Shown: piece after piece, positions 37,315 through 46,275 of the stretch
Layout: each line of letters opens with the position of its first letter
How positions within the stretch are numbered: the first letter of the stretch is position 1
Source of the DNA: a virus
Strand: one strand, 5' to 3'
DNA: 64,000 nucleotides
IMG/VR virus record: IMGVR_UViG_3300022213_000237
Location: 62,001-126,000 of that record
Notes under the pieces: model-generated
The model's input: the letters and a program-made list of their open reading frames with translations, nothing else
Databases searched by the model: none
Told to the model about the DNA's origin: nothing
Position numbers and translations under genes: made by a program

Positions 37315-40149
37315 ATGGCAATTAAGCGACAACAACTGTTTTTGGGTCAGGAGCGTGTTGACGTCTCCGACTTACGCTCAATCGAATCAGCTATCTCCAA
37401 CGATTTCGATGTTCTCGGCGGTAAGATGCTGTCGGGCCGGGCACCTCTTGTCCTACGTGGATTCACCATTTCCACCACCAATACAGTCGGTACTCCCGCC
37501 GACAGTCTCTCGCTCTCAGTAGCTGGTGGCGTGCTCATGCACTATGGTGCGGCAGAAAGTGGTACTCTGTTCGCTGTAGACGACAACGTTACAGCCGAAG
37601 TGCTTGCGGCCACTAACACGAACGTTGAGGGGGCCTTCACAGCCAGCTCTATCAATTATATCGGACTAGACCTTCGCCGTTCGATTGACGCCACCACGAC
37701 TTCACTCAAGCAGTTCCTGGACGCAAATACGAATTTAGAAATACCTAGAAGCGTGCCCGTGGCCCGCACCCTAAATTATGTAATTATTGTTTCCTCACAG
37801 CCATTCAGCGTATCGACCAATATATTGCCAATCGCTGAAGTAGAGACAGATAGCTCTAACTCTGTAGTCACTATCACTGATTGTCGACCGCTAATGTTTC
37901 GTCTTGGGACAGGAAGCGATAATCCTAATCCTGTGGCAGCGTTTTCTTGGCGTGACACCACTCGCAAAGAGAATCATTCACCATACGACCCCGCAAACGC
38001 CTATACTGATGATCCTTTTGCTGGTGGCGACAAAGAAATTAGATCCCTTAAAGAATGGATGGACGCTATTATGTCCGTGCTCTGGGAATCTAAGAGCGGA
38101 GAATATTGGTACAGTCCGACCACCCGCGACGACGTGAAGATGGTTTTTGGTCCCAACGTGTTTATTGCCACTGGAGACAACTTCATCTGGAATTCGACGC
38201 CCGACACTCTCGAGTGGCAGGGGCTGTTTATCGCCTTCGGCAATTCCACTGGTTACTATAACATCATTGACGACGGTACGGCGCTGCTTGATACCGACGG
38301 CCAGTGTCTGTATGTGGACATTCAGCGCGATACGAACGGTGCCACCATCGTTCCTGCCGTAGGCACTTTAACTTCTCTTGGTACGCCTGAATTACCGGGA
38401 TCGCGTTTCATCATTGCGTGGCGTATTGACGGTGAAATGCAGATTCGCGATAAAGCTTACGAAGTGGGCCGTACTTTCCCGATAGCGACAACCACGACCA
38501 CAGGCGATGTGCGGCTAAATGAAGCTGCTGCTACTCCATCGACACCTACGGTAATCACCGTTGGTGTAAATAATCAAGTTCATATCGGTCAAGGCGCTTA
38601 TGCCGCCACTGGCAACAACGACGCGCTGATCGTTGAAGGTAGCGGTACCGGTCGAGCCATACGTGCTGTAGGTGATACTGGGACAGCAATTAGTGCTGTA
38701 GGTGGTGGTTCTGCGGGTGTAGGTGGTGTTGGTGTCGCGGCTGAAGGCGGCGCTTCCACTGGCGCTGCTGGTGGTATTGGCGGCGACTTTTTGGGCGGCG
38801 GCACCTCAGCTGCTAGTGCTGGCGGTGATGGCGTCCACGCTACTGGCGCTGACCATGCTGGTGCAGGTAATGGCGGCAAAGGTATAGTCGCGTTAGGTGG
38901 TACTTCCGACAACGCTGACGGAGGTATTGGTGGAGATTTCACAGGCGGCTTAGCGGGTCCAGGTGCTGGTACGGGCGGAGCCGGTATCGTCACAGTAGGT
39001 GGCGAAGCCGATGTAGGTGCTGGCAACGGTGGCAACGGAATCACCGCCACTGGTGGTGTCTCTGCCAGCGGCATAGGTGGTAACGGTGTTTACGCTACTG
39101 GTAGTACCGGCGGACACGGTGTTGTTGGTACTGGTAGTACCGGCGGACACGGTGTTGTGGGCATCGCCGTCGACGCTACAGGATACGGATTACAGGGCGT
39201 TGGATTCGACAATAACGCCGGTAATGGTTCTGACGGTGCGTCCATCAGCGCAGGCGACGCCACAGGAGCCAACGGCAATGGCGGTGTCGGTATTACTGTA
39301 GTCGGAGGTGATGGTGCCGGAGGCGTAGCCGATGTTGGTGGCAAGGCCGGGGTATTTACCGGTGGTGCAGGTACGACACAAGGCGGTCATGGTATAGAAG
39401 CTACAGGTGGTGCTGCTTCTGGTGGTACCGACGGTGTTGGTGTCGCGGGTACTGGTGGTGGCACAGACGGTATTGGCGTAACCGGAAACGGAGTAGGCAC
39501 GGGCGCTGGTGTAAGTGGAACCGGTGGAGCTAGTATTGGCACTGGTGTTCGTGGGCAAGGCGGTGCTGGTGGAGGAAAGGGCGTAGAAGGTACTGGTGGG
39601 AACGCTGGTGGGCCTGGAGTTTCAGGAATTGGCGGTGCTGGCAACGGTACTGGAGTCGCAGGAGAAGGCAACGGTACTGGGATGGGCGGTGCATTCTATA
39701 ACGGTACTAACGCGACAGGAGCTACTCCACAAGTAGCGTTAGAAGCAGTTAATGGTAATTTTAAAATGTCCGGGACTACGCCTAATAGCGACGTAGCTCC
39801 AGGGGCAAACACTTTGACTCCAGGACTGATACCCAAAGCTTGGGTGGTAATTAATCATAATACGCTTACTGGTGCCAATACTGTAATTGCTGGGCAAAAT
39901 ATACATAGCACCATAGGTGCCAGCGGCAATAACATTACAGTAACACTCCAACAAGCTGTTACTTCCAACAACGTATGTACGGTCGTTACAGGATCATCTC
40001 CTGGTGGGACGAAAGCTTTTTTCTGGACTGCTAGTTCCGGCGCTAATCCAATTACTATTGGAGCTTGGACTGCTACAGGTACTCCTTACAACTTAAATGG
40101 TACAGGCGATGCCTTTACCATTCATGTGGTTGTGTTTGGTCTACAGTAA
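37315..40149 (+). CDS. tail fibre with long Gly-rich region
   Basis: 944 residues. The N-terminal 390 residues include a baseplate-attachment type start (MAIKRQQLFLGQERVDVSDL) and beta-rich domains. From about 400 to 800 the chain is Gly/Ala/Thr-rich with irregular G-G-x-G-V repeats (TGGHGVVGTGSTGGHGVVGI), like collagen-like or Gly-rich shafts of phage fibres. A C-terminal globular domain of about 120 residues (AWVVINHNTLTGANTVIAG) ends the fibre and may be the receptor-binding tip. The endolysin gene follows. Confidence 0.82.
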   Translation: MAIKRQQLFLGQERVDVSDLRSIESAISNDFDVLGGKMLSGRAPLVLRGFTISTTNTVGTPADSLSLSVAGGVLMHYGAAESGTLFAVDDNVTAEVLAATNTNVEGAFTASSINYIGLDLRRSIDATTTSLKQFLDANTNLEIPRSVPVARTLNYVIIVSSQPFSVSTNILPIAEVETDSSNSVVTITDCRPLMFRLGTGSDNPNPVAAFSWRDTTRKENHSPYDPANAYTDDPFAGGDKEIRSLKEWMDAIMSVLWESKSGEYWYSPTTRDDVKMVFGPNVFIATGDNFIWNSTPDTLEWQGLFIAFGNSTGYYNIIDDGTALLDTDGQCLYVDIQRDTNGATIVPAVGTLTSLGTPELPGSRFIIAWRIDGEMQIRDKAYEVGRTFPIATTTTTGDVRLNEAAATPSTPTVITVGVNNQVHIGQGAYAATGNNDALIVEGSGTGRAIRAVGDTGTAISAVGGGSAGVGGVGVAAEGGASTGAAGGIGGDFLGGGTSAASAGGDGVHATGADHAGAGNGGKGIVALGGTSDNADGGIGGDFTGGLAGPGAGTGGAGIVTVGGEADVGAGNGGNGITATGGVSASGIGGNGVYATGSTGGHGVVGTGSTGGHGVVGIAVDATGYGLQGVGFDNNAGNGSDGASISAGDATGANGNGGVGITVVGGDGAGGVADVGGKAGVFTGGAGTTQGGHGIEATGGAASGGTDGVGVAGTGGGTDGIGVTGNGVGTGAGVSGTGGASIGTGVRGQGGAGGGKGVEGTGGNAGGPGVSGIGGAGNGTGVAGEGNGTGMGGAFYNGTNATGATPQVALEAVNGNFKMSGTTPNSDVAPGANTLTPGLIPKAWVVINHNTLTGANTVIAGQNIHSTIGASGNNITVTLQQAVTSNNVCTVVTGSSPGGTKAFFWTASSGANPITIGAWTATGTPYNLNGTGDAFTIHVVVFGLQ
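39097..39158 (+). repeat. 33-nt tandem repeat in the fibre shaft
   Basis: ACTGGTAGTACCGGCGGACA and the next nine bases occur at 39097-39125 and again at 39130-39158, a period of 33 nt (11 codons). It encodes the GSTGGHGVVG motif. This kind of repeat lets the fibre change length by slippage. Confidence 0.85.
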
Positions 40150-40157
40150 GGAAATAT

Positions 40158-40217
40158 ATGTCGACTTTTGAAGAAGCGGTTTCTATAAAGGTACGAGGAA
40201 GACGGACTCGTTTTTGA
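40158..40217 (+). CDS. 19-aa leader-like frame before the endolysin
   Basis: ATG at 40158 with AAGGA 5 nt upstream, stop at 40215-40217. The peptide MSTFEEAVSIKVRGRRTRF resembles the first residues of the endolysin (MSSNFDEAIKVV). It may be a degenerate partial copy of that gene's start or a short leader peptide. Uncertain. Confidence 0.35.
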   Translation: MSTFEEAVSIKVRGRRTRF

Positions 40218-40235
40218 GTAATTTGGGAGAATCCA

Positions 40236-40781
40236 ATGTCATCTAATTTTGATGAGGCAATAAAAGTAGTATTAAGCCATGAAGGCGGTTGGTGCGATAC
40301 GGAAGGTGATTTAGGTGGAGAAACAAACTGGGGTATCAGTACCTTGATAATTAAACGCGCCAATATTACAGCCGAAGAGTTAGGGATTGAACCTAGCACT
40401 ATGTTTCAAAAAGGCTATCTTAAACCAATGAAAGTAGAAGCAGCCAAGGCCGTCTATAAACGGCTTTTTTGGGACCCAGGCCAGTACGCCATGATTGACG
40501 ACCAGACCTGCGCCACCAAAGTTTTTGACTTCGCCATCAATGCCGGCCCAGGCAACTCCGCCAAAGTCGCACAGCGTGCGGCCAACGACTGCGGTCATCA
40601 GCTAGTTGTGGATGGAGACCTAGGACCAAAGTCTTTTGCGGCCATAAATGCTTGTGGTCCGGCATTCGTAGGTACCATGGCCTACGAAATGGGAAAATAT
40701 TACCGTGCGGTTGTTGCCAACAGGCCCGCGAGCGCCAAATTCTTAAAGAATTGGCTCAAGCGTGCGGCCTGGGGTATTTAA
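40236..40781 (+). CDS. GH108 endolysin (muramidase) with peptidoglycan-binding domain
   Basis: 181 residues. The N-terminal domain has LSHEGGWCDTEGDLGGETN, with the catalytic Glu (E16) of glycoside hydrolase family 108. VDGDLGPKSFAAINACG in the C-terminal half is the peptidoglycan-binding type 3 motif. Cleaves host peptidoglycan for lysis. GGGAG precedes the ATG. It has no signal peptide, so it needs a holin; candidates are at 23813 and 24106. Confidence 0.92.
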   Translation: MSSNFDEAIKVVLSHEGGWCDTEGDLGGETNWGISTLIIKRANITAEELGIEPSTMFQKGYLKPMKVEAAKAVYKRLFWDPGQYAMIDDQTCATKVFDFAINAGPGNSAKVAQRAANDCGHQLVVDGDLGPKSFAAINACGPAFVGTMAYEMGKYYRAVVANRPASAKFLKNWLKRAAWGI

Positions 40782-40784
40782 ATC

Positions 40785-41003
40785 ATGCAATGCTATAGAT
40801 GCAAATCATTAAACACCGGCTCCAGTCCGACTGGATGGTGGTGTAATGAATGCGGTGTGTCCGATCCATGTCCATGTTGGCAAATGAAATATTGTGCCGG
40901 ACACAATCCAGACCACATACACGTTTGGAGTATTTTTGGTGAATGTGAGGCCGTAGGTCTTGGTTGTGCAGCCAAAAAGAATTCTACTTCGACAGAGACT
41001 TAA
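40785..41003 (+). CDS. Cys-rich zinc-ribbon protein, 72 aa
   Basis: 72 residues: MQCYRCKSLNTGSSPTGWWC then NECGVSDPCPCWQMKYCAGH. At least eight Cys in CxxC-like pairs could hold two zinc ions. It follows the endolysin by 3 nt and overlaps the 3' end of the convergent deformylase gene by 20 nt. Function unknown. Confidence 0.65.
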   Translation: MQCYRCKSLNTGSSPTGWWCNECGVSDPCPCWQMKYCAGHNPDHIHVWSIFGECEAVGLGCAAKKNSTSTET

Positions 41004-41565
41004 CCATTTGGTTAAATTTTCTCTTCGCGAGCTTGTGCTTCTGGAGAGCGCGCTGACGTTCTGCGCTCGATAATCTGTCGAGATAGGTCTTGCCATCGAG
41101 GTGGTCGATCTCGTGGTAGATGGCGCGAGCCAATTGGTCATCAGCCTTCAAGCTCACAACGTCCCCGTTCTCGTCAAAATAACTAATCTCTACACGCCTA
41201 GGTCTTTTGATGTCCAGGAACAGGCCTGGAAACGAAAGGCATCCTTCTTCTTTCCGCTCAATCTCTTTAGAGACGGAAACAACGGTGGGGTTAATTACCT
41301 TCCGGGGTTCGCCCGTAGAGGGGTCGAGTACTATCATTACTCGCAAGGCAACACCCACCTGGATACCCGCTAAACCAAGGCCTTTCATTTGTTCCATGGT
41401 CATAACCATGTCGTCAAGAAGATTCTGAAGACGAGCATCGCTCTTGATATCTCCTATGACCGGCATAGATACTTGTGTAAGTACTGGGTCAGGGAAACGA
41501 AGAACGCTCAATGTCTTTGGTTGGCGCTGCGGCAGTTGGGACGTAATATTGTCGGTAAAGAGCAT
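40984..41565 (-). CDS. def: peptide deformylase
   Basis: 193 residues from ATG 41565, which has AAAGG upstream. All three deformylase motifs are intact: GLGLAGIQVG (motif 1), EEGCLSFPG (motif 2, metal Cys) and HEIDHLDG (motif 3, two metal His and the catalytic Glu). Removes the formyl group from nascent proteins. Phage-encoded deformylases are known from marine phages and may favour expression of particular host or phage proteins. Confidence 0.95.
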   Translation of the reverse strand: MLFTDNITSQLPQRQPKTLSVLRFPDPVLTQVSMPVIGDIKSDARLQNLLDDMVMTMEQMKGLGLAGIQVGVALRVMIVLDPSTGEPRKVINPTVVSVSKEIERKEEGCLSFPGLFLDIKRPRRVEISYFDENGDVVSLKADDQLARAIYHEIDHLDGKTYLDRLSSAERQRALQKHKLAKRKFNQMVKSLSK

Positions 41566-41574
41566 GTACACCTT

Positions 41575-41907
41575 TTAGCCGGGGATCTCTTCGGTTTGCC
41601 GCCAATGACATTTTTGGCAAACTTTAAGGCGTTTACTTCCGAGATTGACCATTTTCAACGTACCTTCGCAGCCATTTGGGCAAGCGAATACGGGCTTAGT
41701 GGGTTCTATCTCTGCTAATACAGGTGCTTCAATGGGGTCGGTTACGCCCTCACGGTCGTATAGTTCTTGAGTCTTGCGTCGTAGCCGCGCGTTCTCGCGC
41801 CGAAGCTTTTGATTCTGAGCCCGTAGCTCCTGGATTTCGTTCTTAAGCTCGGTGGCTTTAGATTCGGTACGGATACGATGCTGAACCTTGTGGTTCTGTC
41901 GTGTCAT
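41575..41907 (-). CDS. coiled-coil plus zinc-ribbon protein, 110 aa
   Basis: Start at 41907 (MTRQNHKVQHRIRTESKATE) with AAAGG upstream. A heptad helix (about 20-60; RAQNQKLRRENARLRRKTQE) looks like a leucine-zipper or basic coiled coil. A C-terminal ribbon has CPNGCEGTLKMVNLG and VCQKCHWRQ. A DNA-binding or regulatory role is plausible. Function unproven. Confidence 0.75.
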   Translation of the reverse strand: MTRQNHKVQHRIRTESKATELKNEIQELRAQNQKLRRENARLRRKTQELYDREGVTDPIEAPVLAEIEPTKPVFACPNGCEGTLKMVNLGSKRLKVCQKCHWRQTEEIPG

Positions 41908-41914
41908 GGTGCCT

Positions 41915-42160
41915 TTATGACTTAGGAACAACGCCTTCGAATTCGGCGACCCATTTCTGACCATCGTGCCAGATTCGGGCTTTTTCAAAATCTAGGCCTC
42001 CGCATTGGGAGAAAAAGGGGTCGTCAGCTACGTAACGTAACAGTTCTTGTCGCACCATTCTGGATTGGATTGTGCCTTTAATACACTCGTCAGTCTCAAC
42101 CACGGTTCGGTGGCGGACCAACATCTCTCCCACTGGGGTCTTGAAGCGTTGGACGTTCAT
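41915..42160 (-). CDS. hypothetical protein, 81 aa
   Basis: 81 residues beginning MNVQRFKTPVGEMLVRHRTV. It overlaps the end of the MmcB-like gene by 65 nt in another frame; a later ATG at 42124 would reduce this to 29 nt. Both frames look coding in the overlap, so the start is uncertain. Function unknown. Confidence 0.6.
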   Translation of the reverse strand: MNVQRFKTPVGEMLVRHRTVVETDECIKGTIQSRMVRQELLRYVADDPFFSQCGGLDFEKARIWHDGQKWVAEFEGVVPKS

Positions 42161-42731
42161 AGTCGAGTTTTTCCCATTCTTCTAGGCCGATTGTATCGGT
42201 TATAGCCTTTAAGATTGTGGCCTTAACTTCATCTACCTGGGAGATCTCCATATTCGGTAGCTCGTCCAAGGCTATATGCATTCCACATAATTCGCTTGTA
42301 GAACGCCGCTTAATAGCGCGTAAAAACTGGGGATCTGGCTCCTGAACATGCAGTCTCTTTGCGGCCTTCAGAATTCTTGTCCTGTATCCATGTCGTCGCG
42401 ACGGAAAACCGTAGGTCAGTACCCCCGCTTTAGGAAATTTCTCTCGCAAAACCTCTACGGTTTCTGGCCCTAGTTCTGGCGGAACCATAAAATAGAAGTA
42501 ATTTGGAGCCCAGACCGTGTAGTGCTTATAATATTCGTGCTTGGTCTGCTTGTTACGAAACTCAGCAAGCAGATCCGCTTTAGAAACCTTGACTTCGACT
42601 TCGACGATGCTGTTATCGTTGGCGCCTAGAACGTCAGCACTCCATCGCCCACCTTCGGTGCAAACCCAATCAAGCTGTTTCGCGTACCGTAAGAAGCAAA
42701 GTGCCTCGGTTTTAAGCGTACCCGATTTCAC
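42096..42731 (-). CDS. MmcB/PD-(D/E)XK-like nuclease-fold protein, 211 aa
   Basis: GTG start at 42731 behind GAGGACTAA. RWSADVLGANDNSIVEVEVK followed by SKADLLAEFRNKQTKHEYY fits the D...ExK active-site layout of the MmcB-like restriction-endonuclease fold, which many phages encode with a following NYFYFMVPPELG strand. Probably a DNA-processing nuclease. It is not a recognisable restriction enzyme. The C-terminal 60 residues are unassigned. Confidence 0.75.
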   Translation of the reverse strand: MKSGTLKTEALCFLRYAKQLDWVCTEGGRWSADVLGANDNSIVEVEVKVSKADLLAEFRNKQTKHEYYKHYTVWAPNYFYFMVPPELGPETVEVLREKFPKAGVLTYGFPSRRHGYRTRILKAAKRLHVQEPDPQFLRAIKRRSTSELCGMHIALDELPNMEISQVDEVKATILKAITDTIGLEEWEKLDYERPTLQDPSGRDVGPPPNRG

Positions 42732-42887
42732 TTAGTCCTCGTCGGATTCGAATTCAAAAGCACCTTCTTCTTCCATGCGGTCGATTAAGGCGTCAGTAAT
42801 CTCTTCGATTTCGGAAACATCATAATCGTCAATCATATCTATCAAGTTAGTCTCAAGGAAGGACCGCATCTGGCTTTTGGACATCAT
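42732..42887 (-). CDS. acidic 51-aa microprotein
   Basis: ATG at 42887 (a second ATG follows) with AGGAG upstream, one of the better ribosome-binding sites of the run. MMSKSQMRSFLETNLIDMID opens a helical chain that ends very acidic (EEEGAFEFESDED). The next gene's GTG begins right after its stop. Very acidic small proteins can be DNA mimics or inhibitors; no evidence here beyond charge. Confidence 0.7.
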   Translation of the reverse strand: MMSKSQMRSFLETNLIDMIDDYDVSEIEEITDALIDRMEEEGAFEFESDED

Positions 42888-42910
42888 TATATATCTCCTA
42901 GGTTAGGATC

Positions 42911-43999
42911 TTAAGAATTATACCCTATCGATCTTAGGGATGCTGCCAGAGCTTCACAGGCATCGCGTGTGTATTTGTTATTGTTCCCCATCGACATCCG
43001 ATACCACGCCATGCCGTTGGCTCCAATTTCATATGGCCACAAAGCCCCGCAAGCGTTTCCGGGAATAACTTTCACTTTTGAATCAGAGAGCGCTCTGTCC
43101 ATGGTCGCGGCGTCGGATTTAAACCAAGAAAACATTCCGCGCCCATCGGTGGGTACGCCCCGAATTTCGGAGCAAAACGAAGAGAGGGTTTCGCCGAAGA
43201 TTTTGCCATTATCCAACAAAACATTTCTGGCTTTAGCGTAATCCTCTGCGACTCTATCTGGTGAAGTCGCCATAGCGTCCAGGACATCGGCGAGACGCTT
43301 TTGGCTGTCGTTGGGTACACCGCTAGTGGTTTTCTCTACGTATTCGCGTGCGTACTGTGCGATGTCGTCGTCGTCGGTAGTTAGGAAACCAACCCGGATA
43401 CCACTCAGACCTAAAAGCTTTGCCGCACTCCAAATACTGACGGTATGTTGGGGCACGACTTTGGCGCCATAGAGCCAGTGATAATAAGCGGCATCCCAGA
43501 CGTCGCAGTTCTCCATTGATTCCGACCCATCGGGGTTGTTGGGTGAGGTAATGACACGCATGTACTTTGAGTACCCATATTCTTTGGTGTGATTTCGTTC
43601 TTGAGGGGTACGTTCGATAAAGGAGCTGGCAATCGACATCGTCGTTGAACGCATTCCGCTTAATCGAGCCAGTGTTGGGTAACTGGGCCAATATGTGTTG
43701 TCGAGTACGATGTCGCTTTTAGGCTGGAAACCGCGTTCTTTATAGCCGTGAAAGGCGGCGAGGAGAGCTTGTTTGGCTCCCATGGTAACGACGACATGTT
43801 TTTTAGCTTGCTTGATGTGATGTCGAATTAAGTCGATGAGACGTGGATCTCCACCGAAGGGTGGATAGCGAGGCTCCGCCGTCATCACCGATTTAGGAGC
43901 ACACCAGAACGCGGTTTCCTGTAAGAATACGGGTTCCCCGACGGCGAGGTTATAGTAACCAGAAGTTTCTCCACGAAGCATCAATAAGTCATTGGACAT
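42911..43999 (-). CDS. PLP-dependent aminotransferase (fold type I)
   Basis: 362 residues from ATG 43999 (MSNDLLMLRGETSGYYNLAV). The order is class I/II aminotransferase: YPPFGGDPRLIDLIRHH, TMGAKQALLAAFHGY, ITSPNNPDG (cofactor contact), the Lys in VSIWSAAKLLGLSGIRVGFL (Schiff base) and a C-terminal substrate-Arg region. No partner biosynthesis genes are adjacent, so the amino acid substrate is open. Phages rarely encode such enzymes. Possible uses are amino-acid supply, DNA or cell-surface decoration, or interference with a host pathway. Confidence 0.85.
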   Translation of the reverse strand: MSNDLLMLRGETSGYYNLAVGEPVFLQETAFWCAPKSVMTAEPRYPPFGGDPRLIDLIRHHIKQAKKHVVVTMGAKQALLAAFHGYKERGFQPKSDIVLDNTYWPSYPTLARLSGMRSTTMSIASSFIERTPQERNHTKEYGYSKYMRVITSPNNPDGSESMENCDVWDAAYYHWLYGAKVVPQHTVSIWSAAKLLGLSGIRVGFLTTDDDDIAQYAREYVEKTTSGVPNDSQKRLADVLDAMATSPDRVAEDYAKARNVLLDNGKIFGETLSSFCSEIRGVPTDGRGMFSWFKSDAATMDRALSDSKVKVIPGNACGALWPYEIGANGMAWYRMSMGNNNKYTRDACEALAASLRSIGYNS

Positions 44000-44013
44000 G
44001 TACAATTCGTAGC

Positions 44014-44457
44014 TTACAGATCAGTAATCAAACTAGATGAGCCTTTTGCTTGAGCCCCTGCTGCCCCAGGGCATTCTAGTTTTTCTAGTGGGATAAAGGC
44101 CTTGTATTCTGTCTGAGCACCTATTACTTCAGAAACCCACGACACCAAAACTCCACAGACCCTACACTTTTTAGTGAGGTCTTCGAGCTGAACCATTTGG
44201 TGTGGATTTTGAGGTTCAGGTAGCGAGTCATACAGAGTTTTGGATTTAAGTCGTGACTCTTCTAGCTGCTTGGTTTTAATCTCAACGCGCTCTTTGGCCA
44301 TCTTGGATGCGACCTCAATCAACTCCATAAAATCTGCGCCCGAGACTTGAACAAAATTGCCGTCCTGGCGAATCATAATGTCGACAAGATCGCCACTTTC
44401 GGTGAAGGTCAGTCGTGCGTTACCACACATCTTCAAGTAATATTTTTCGTCACTCAT
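44014..44457 (-). CDS. hypothetical protein with CxxC, 147 aa
   Basis: 147 residues beginning MSDEKYYLKMCGNARLTFTE. An N-terminal beta-rich module is followed by a coiled-coil stretch (about 42-75), then KKCRVCGVLVSW (CxxC) and a tail with one further Cys. The start overlaps the end of the ligase gene by 8 nt. No family recognised. Confidence 0.72.
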   Translation of the reverse strand: MSDEKYYLKMCGNARLTFTESGDLVDIMIRQDGNFVQVSGADFMELIEVASKMAKERVEIKTKQLEESRLKSKTLYDSLPEPQNPHQMVQLEDLTKKCRVCGVLVSWVSEVIGAQTEYKAFIPLEKLECPGAAGAQAKGSSSLITDL

Positions 44458-45775
44458 CTTCTTTTTCCTTTAACTGAATATCGTCCTCACTTCGTAAGCC
44501 TCTATAGACTGGGAGACGTGGGACTCGATCATTTGTAAGCTCAAAAAACTTATATGAGCATTTCTTGCCCGGCAGCTCCGCGCGCATCTCCCACAATTCA
44601 GCGCGAGCTTTATCGTCCAGGCCGGTTCCTATTTCGAATTCTACACCTTCGTCCGTCTTGCACTTTAAAGCACCTAGAGTCCCAGCACCCTTTGCGTCGC
44701 GTTGAAGTTCGGCTACTCCGGTGATTACCGCCTCAGCGTCAGAGAACAGTTTAACCTTCAGTAAGGATTTGGAACGCTTATTTTCGACAGGATGATAGTA
44801 CCTTCGAATCATGGCACCTTCATATCGGCGCTCTACGAACTTGGCGCACTCTTCTCTCAGTTTTTCTGTCGTTGGGTCTATAATTACTTGTGATTCTACG
44901 ACACTAATTTTGGTCCCAGTGTAGTATTTTGTTAGTAGGTTTTGAGCAAATTCGAGCCTTAGCGTGTACGGGTCAAGAGGTTTCTTCCATTCGAAGTCAA
45001 AACACGCATCAAAGACAACAAATTTTAAGTCTCCAACTTCGATACCATCTTTTCTCATCATCGTCTTCTGGATGGACTGAAAATCGATACGCCCATCAAC
45101 AATGGATACTACTTCACCGTCGAGATACAGCAACCCAGTATAACCAGCTTCTGCGGCCTCACGCCGTAAGACTTCGAGTTCACTTCTAATGCTCTCAAAA
45201 TTTCCCCACTCTTTGCCGGTGCGAGAAAGCAGGCGGATTGGAGAATCTGAATCAAGGGGTATAATTGCGACGCAGCGCCCGCCATCCAGCTTGGGTTGTA
45301 AACACCATCTACCTTTAAGGTCTTTTTCTTTTACTTTAGCATAGTCTGTAGCTAGCGGTACCTCAAACAGGTAGATGGTATTCTTGCCTAAGGCCTTGTT
45401 TATGTCCTTTGCTCCGATATTGATCCGTAAATCTTGACGAAGAATACGAGTAAACCATTTAAGCTGGGTCTCGTTGCATAGACCCATGTGGGTCGCAACG
45501 GCGTTTAGAGCTTCATTCCCGGTTAGTTTTCGGGCGGCCAATTCGATTAAGATATTGTTCGTCGCATGTAACCATTGTTCGTCGTCTTTAAAGACACACG
45601 GAGCAAGTGCCGGCTCTGGGAGCTTTTTGACCCCAAAGGTTACATCAGGCGATAGAGCAAGGAAAAGGATTCCAACGAGGGATTCGCATTGGGAGTGCGC
45701 TTCTTTAAGCGCCTCAAGTCGGGCATTACCTTGGGCCGCAGCTTCAATCGATTCTAGAGCTTCAATGATGTTCAC
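44450..45775 (-). CDS. ATP-dependent DNA ligase
   Basis: 441 residues, GTG start overlapping the previous stop (GTGA). The adenylation motif CLQPKLDGGRCVAI (Lys about 162) and later motifs LYLDGEVVS and EGAMIRRY, then KSLLKVKLFSDAEAVITG, show an ATP-dependent ligase of the T4/T7-like type with OB-fold end (TLGALKCKTDEGVEFEIGTG). Seals nicks in replication and repair. The N-terminal 150 residues resemble the DNA-binding domain of T4-like ligases. Confidence 0.93.
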   Translation of the reverse strand: MNIIEALESIEAAAQGNARLEALKEAHSQCESLVGILFLALSPDVTFGVKKLPEPALAPCVFKDDEQWLHATNNILIELAARKLTGNEALNAVATHMGLCNETQLKWFTRILRQDLRINIGAKDINKALGKNTIYLFEVPLATDYAKVKEKDLKGRWCLQPKLDGGRCVAIIPLDSDSPIRLLSRTGKEWGNFESIRSELEVLRREAAEAGYTGLLYLDGEVVSIVDGRIDFQSIQKTMMRKDGIEVGDLKFVVFDACFDFEWKKPLDPYTLRLEFAQNLLTKYYTGTKISVVESQVIIDPTTEKLREECAKFVERRYEGAMIRRYYHPVENKRSKSLLKVKLFSDAEAVITGVAELQRDAKGAGTLGALKCKTDEGVEFEIGTGLDDKARAELWEMRAELPGKKCSYKFFELTNDRVPRLPVYRGLRSEDDIQLKEKEDE

Positions 45776-46275
45776 TGTGTACCGATAGCCTCATGATCTG
45801 CAAGATGAACGGCGGCATCGATACCGTACTTGTCCCAACCAGCATGTCCCAATTCTCCGTCCGCATCCTCACATCCTTGCACCACGTGAGCTAGCTCGTG
45901 GGTGAAGGCGCTGCCTTGGACATTAGGTCTATTGGCAACTAACGTTGTATGTGTCGGACAGTCTGTTTCCCCGGTGACGCCCTTTTGGCCACTGTATGGT
46001 GATGTGTAAGTAGGTCCGGTATCATGAAGATACACAGAATGACCTGACAGATATTTACATGTATTCCCAAAATCACCAGCCGCTGGGTCCACAGACTTAA
46101 AAGCTTCTACGGCCCTATCTTCTTGGCGTTGGATATCCTCGCAAGTCCACCCAGCAGGTATGTCCGCATAATGCGTAGCCCCTTCGAACTTAAGTCCGCA
46201 CGTGGTTACGCACAAGGGCTTACCGCAAGCCGTCAACAACAGGAAGATTATCGTACTTTTCTGAAAGGGTGCCAT
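45772..46275 (-). CDS. lipoprotein with HExxH metalloprotease motif
   Basis: 167 residues: signal peptide MAPFQKSTIIFLLLTAC with the lipobox Cys at 17. The mature part has several Cys pairs and FTHELAHVVQGC (about 124-135), the HExxH zinc-protease motif, with further candidate ligands in ELGHAGWD. The start lies 28 nt inside the end of the TM/coiled-coil gene, the arrangement seen for nested spanin genes. It may be an outer-membrane peptidase working with that protein in lysis or exclusion. Activity is inferred from the motif. Confidence 0.75.
   Translation of the reverse strand: MAPFQKSTIIFLLLTACGKPLCVTTCGLKFEGATHYADIPAGWTCEDIQRQEDRAVEAFKSVDPAAGDFGNTCKYLSGHSVYLHDTGPTYTSPYSGQKGVTGETDCPTHTTLVANRPNVQGSAFTHELAHVVQGCEDADGELGHAGWDKYGIDAAVHLADHEAIGTQ

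Noticed and set aside
38598-39671. Pro-rich - strand frames of 94-158 aa opposite the tail fibre
   Set aside because: They are antisense images of Gly-rich codons (GGN read as NCC) and have no start signals.
37315-40149. CRISPR-like repeats
   Set aside because: The repeats are in-frame Gly-rich codons without unique spacers of constant length.
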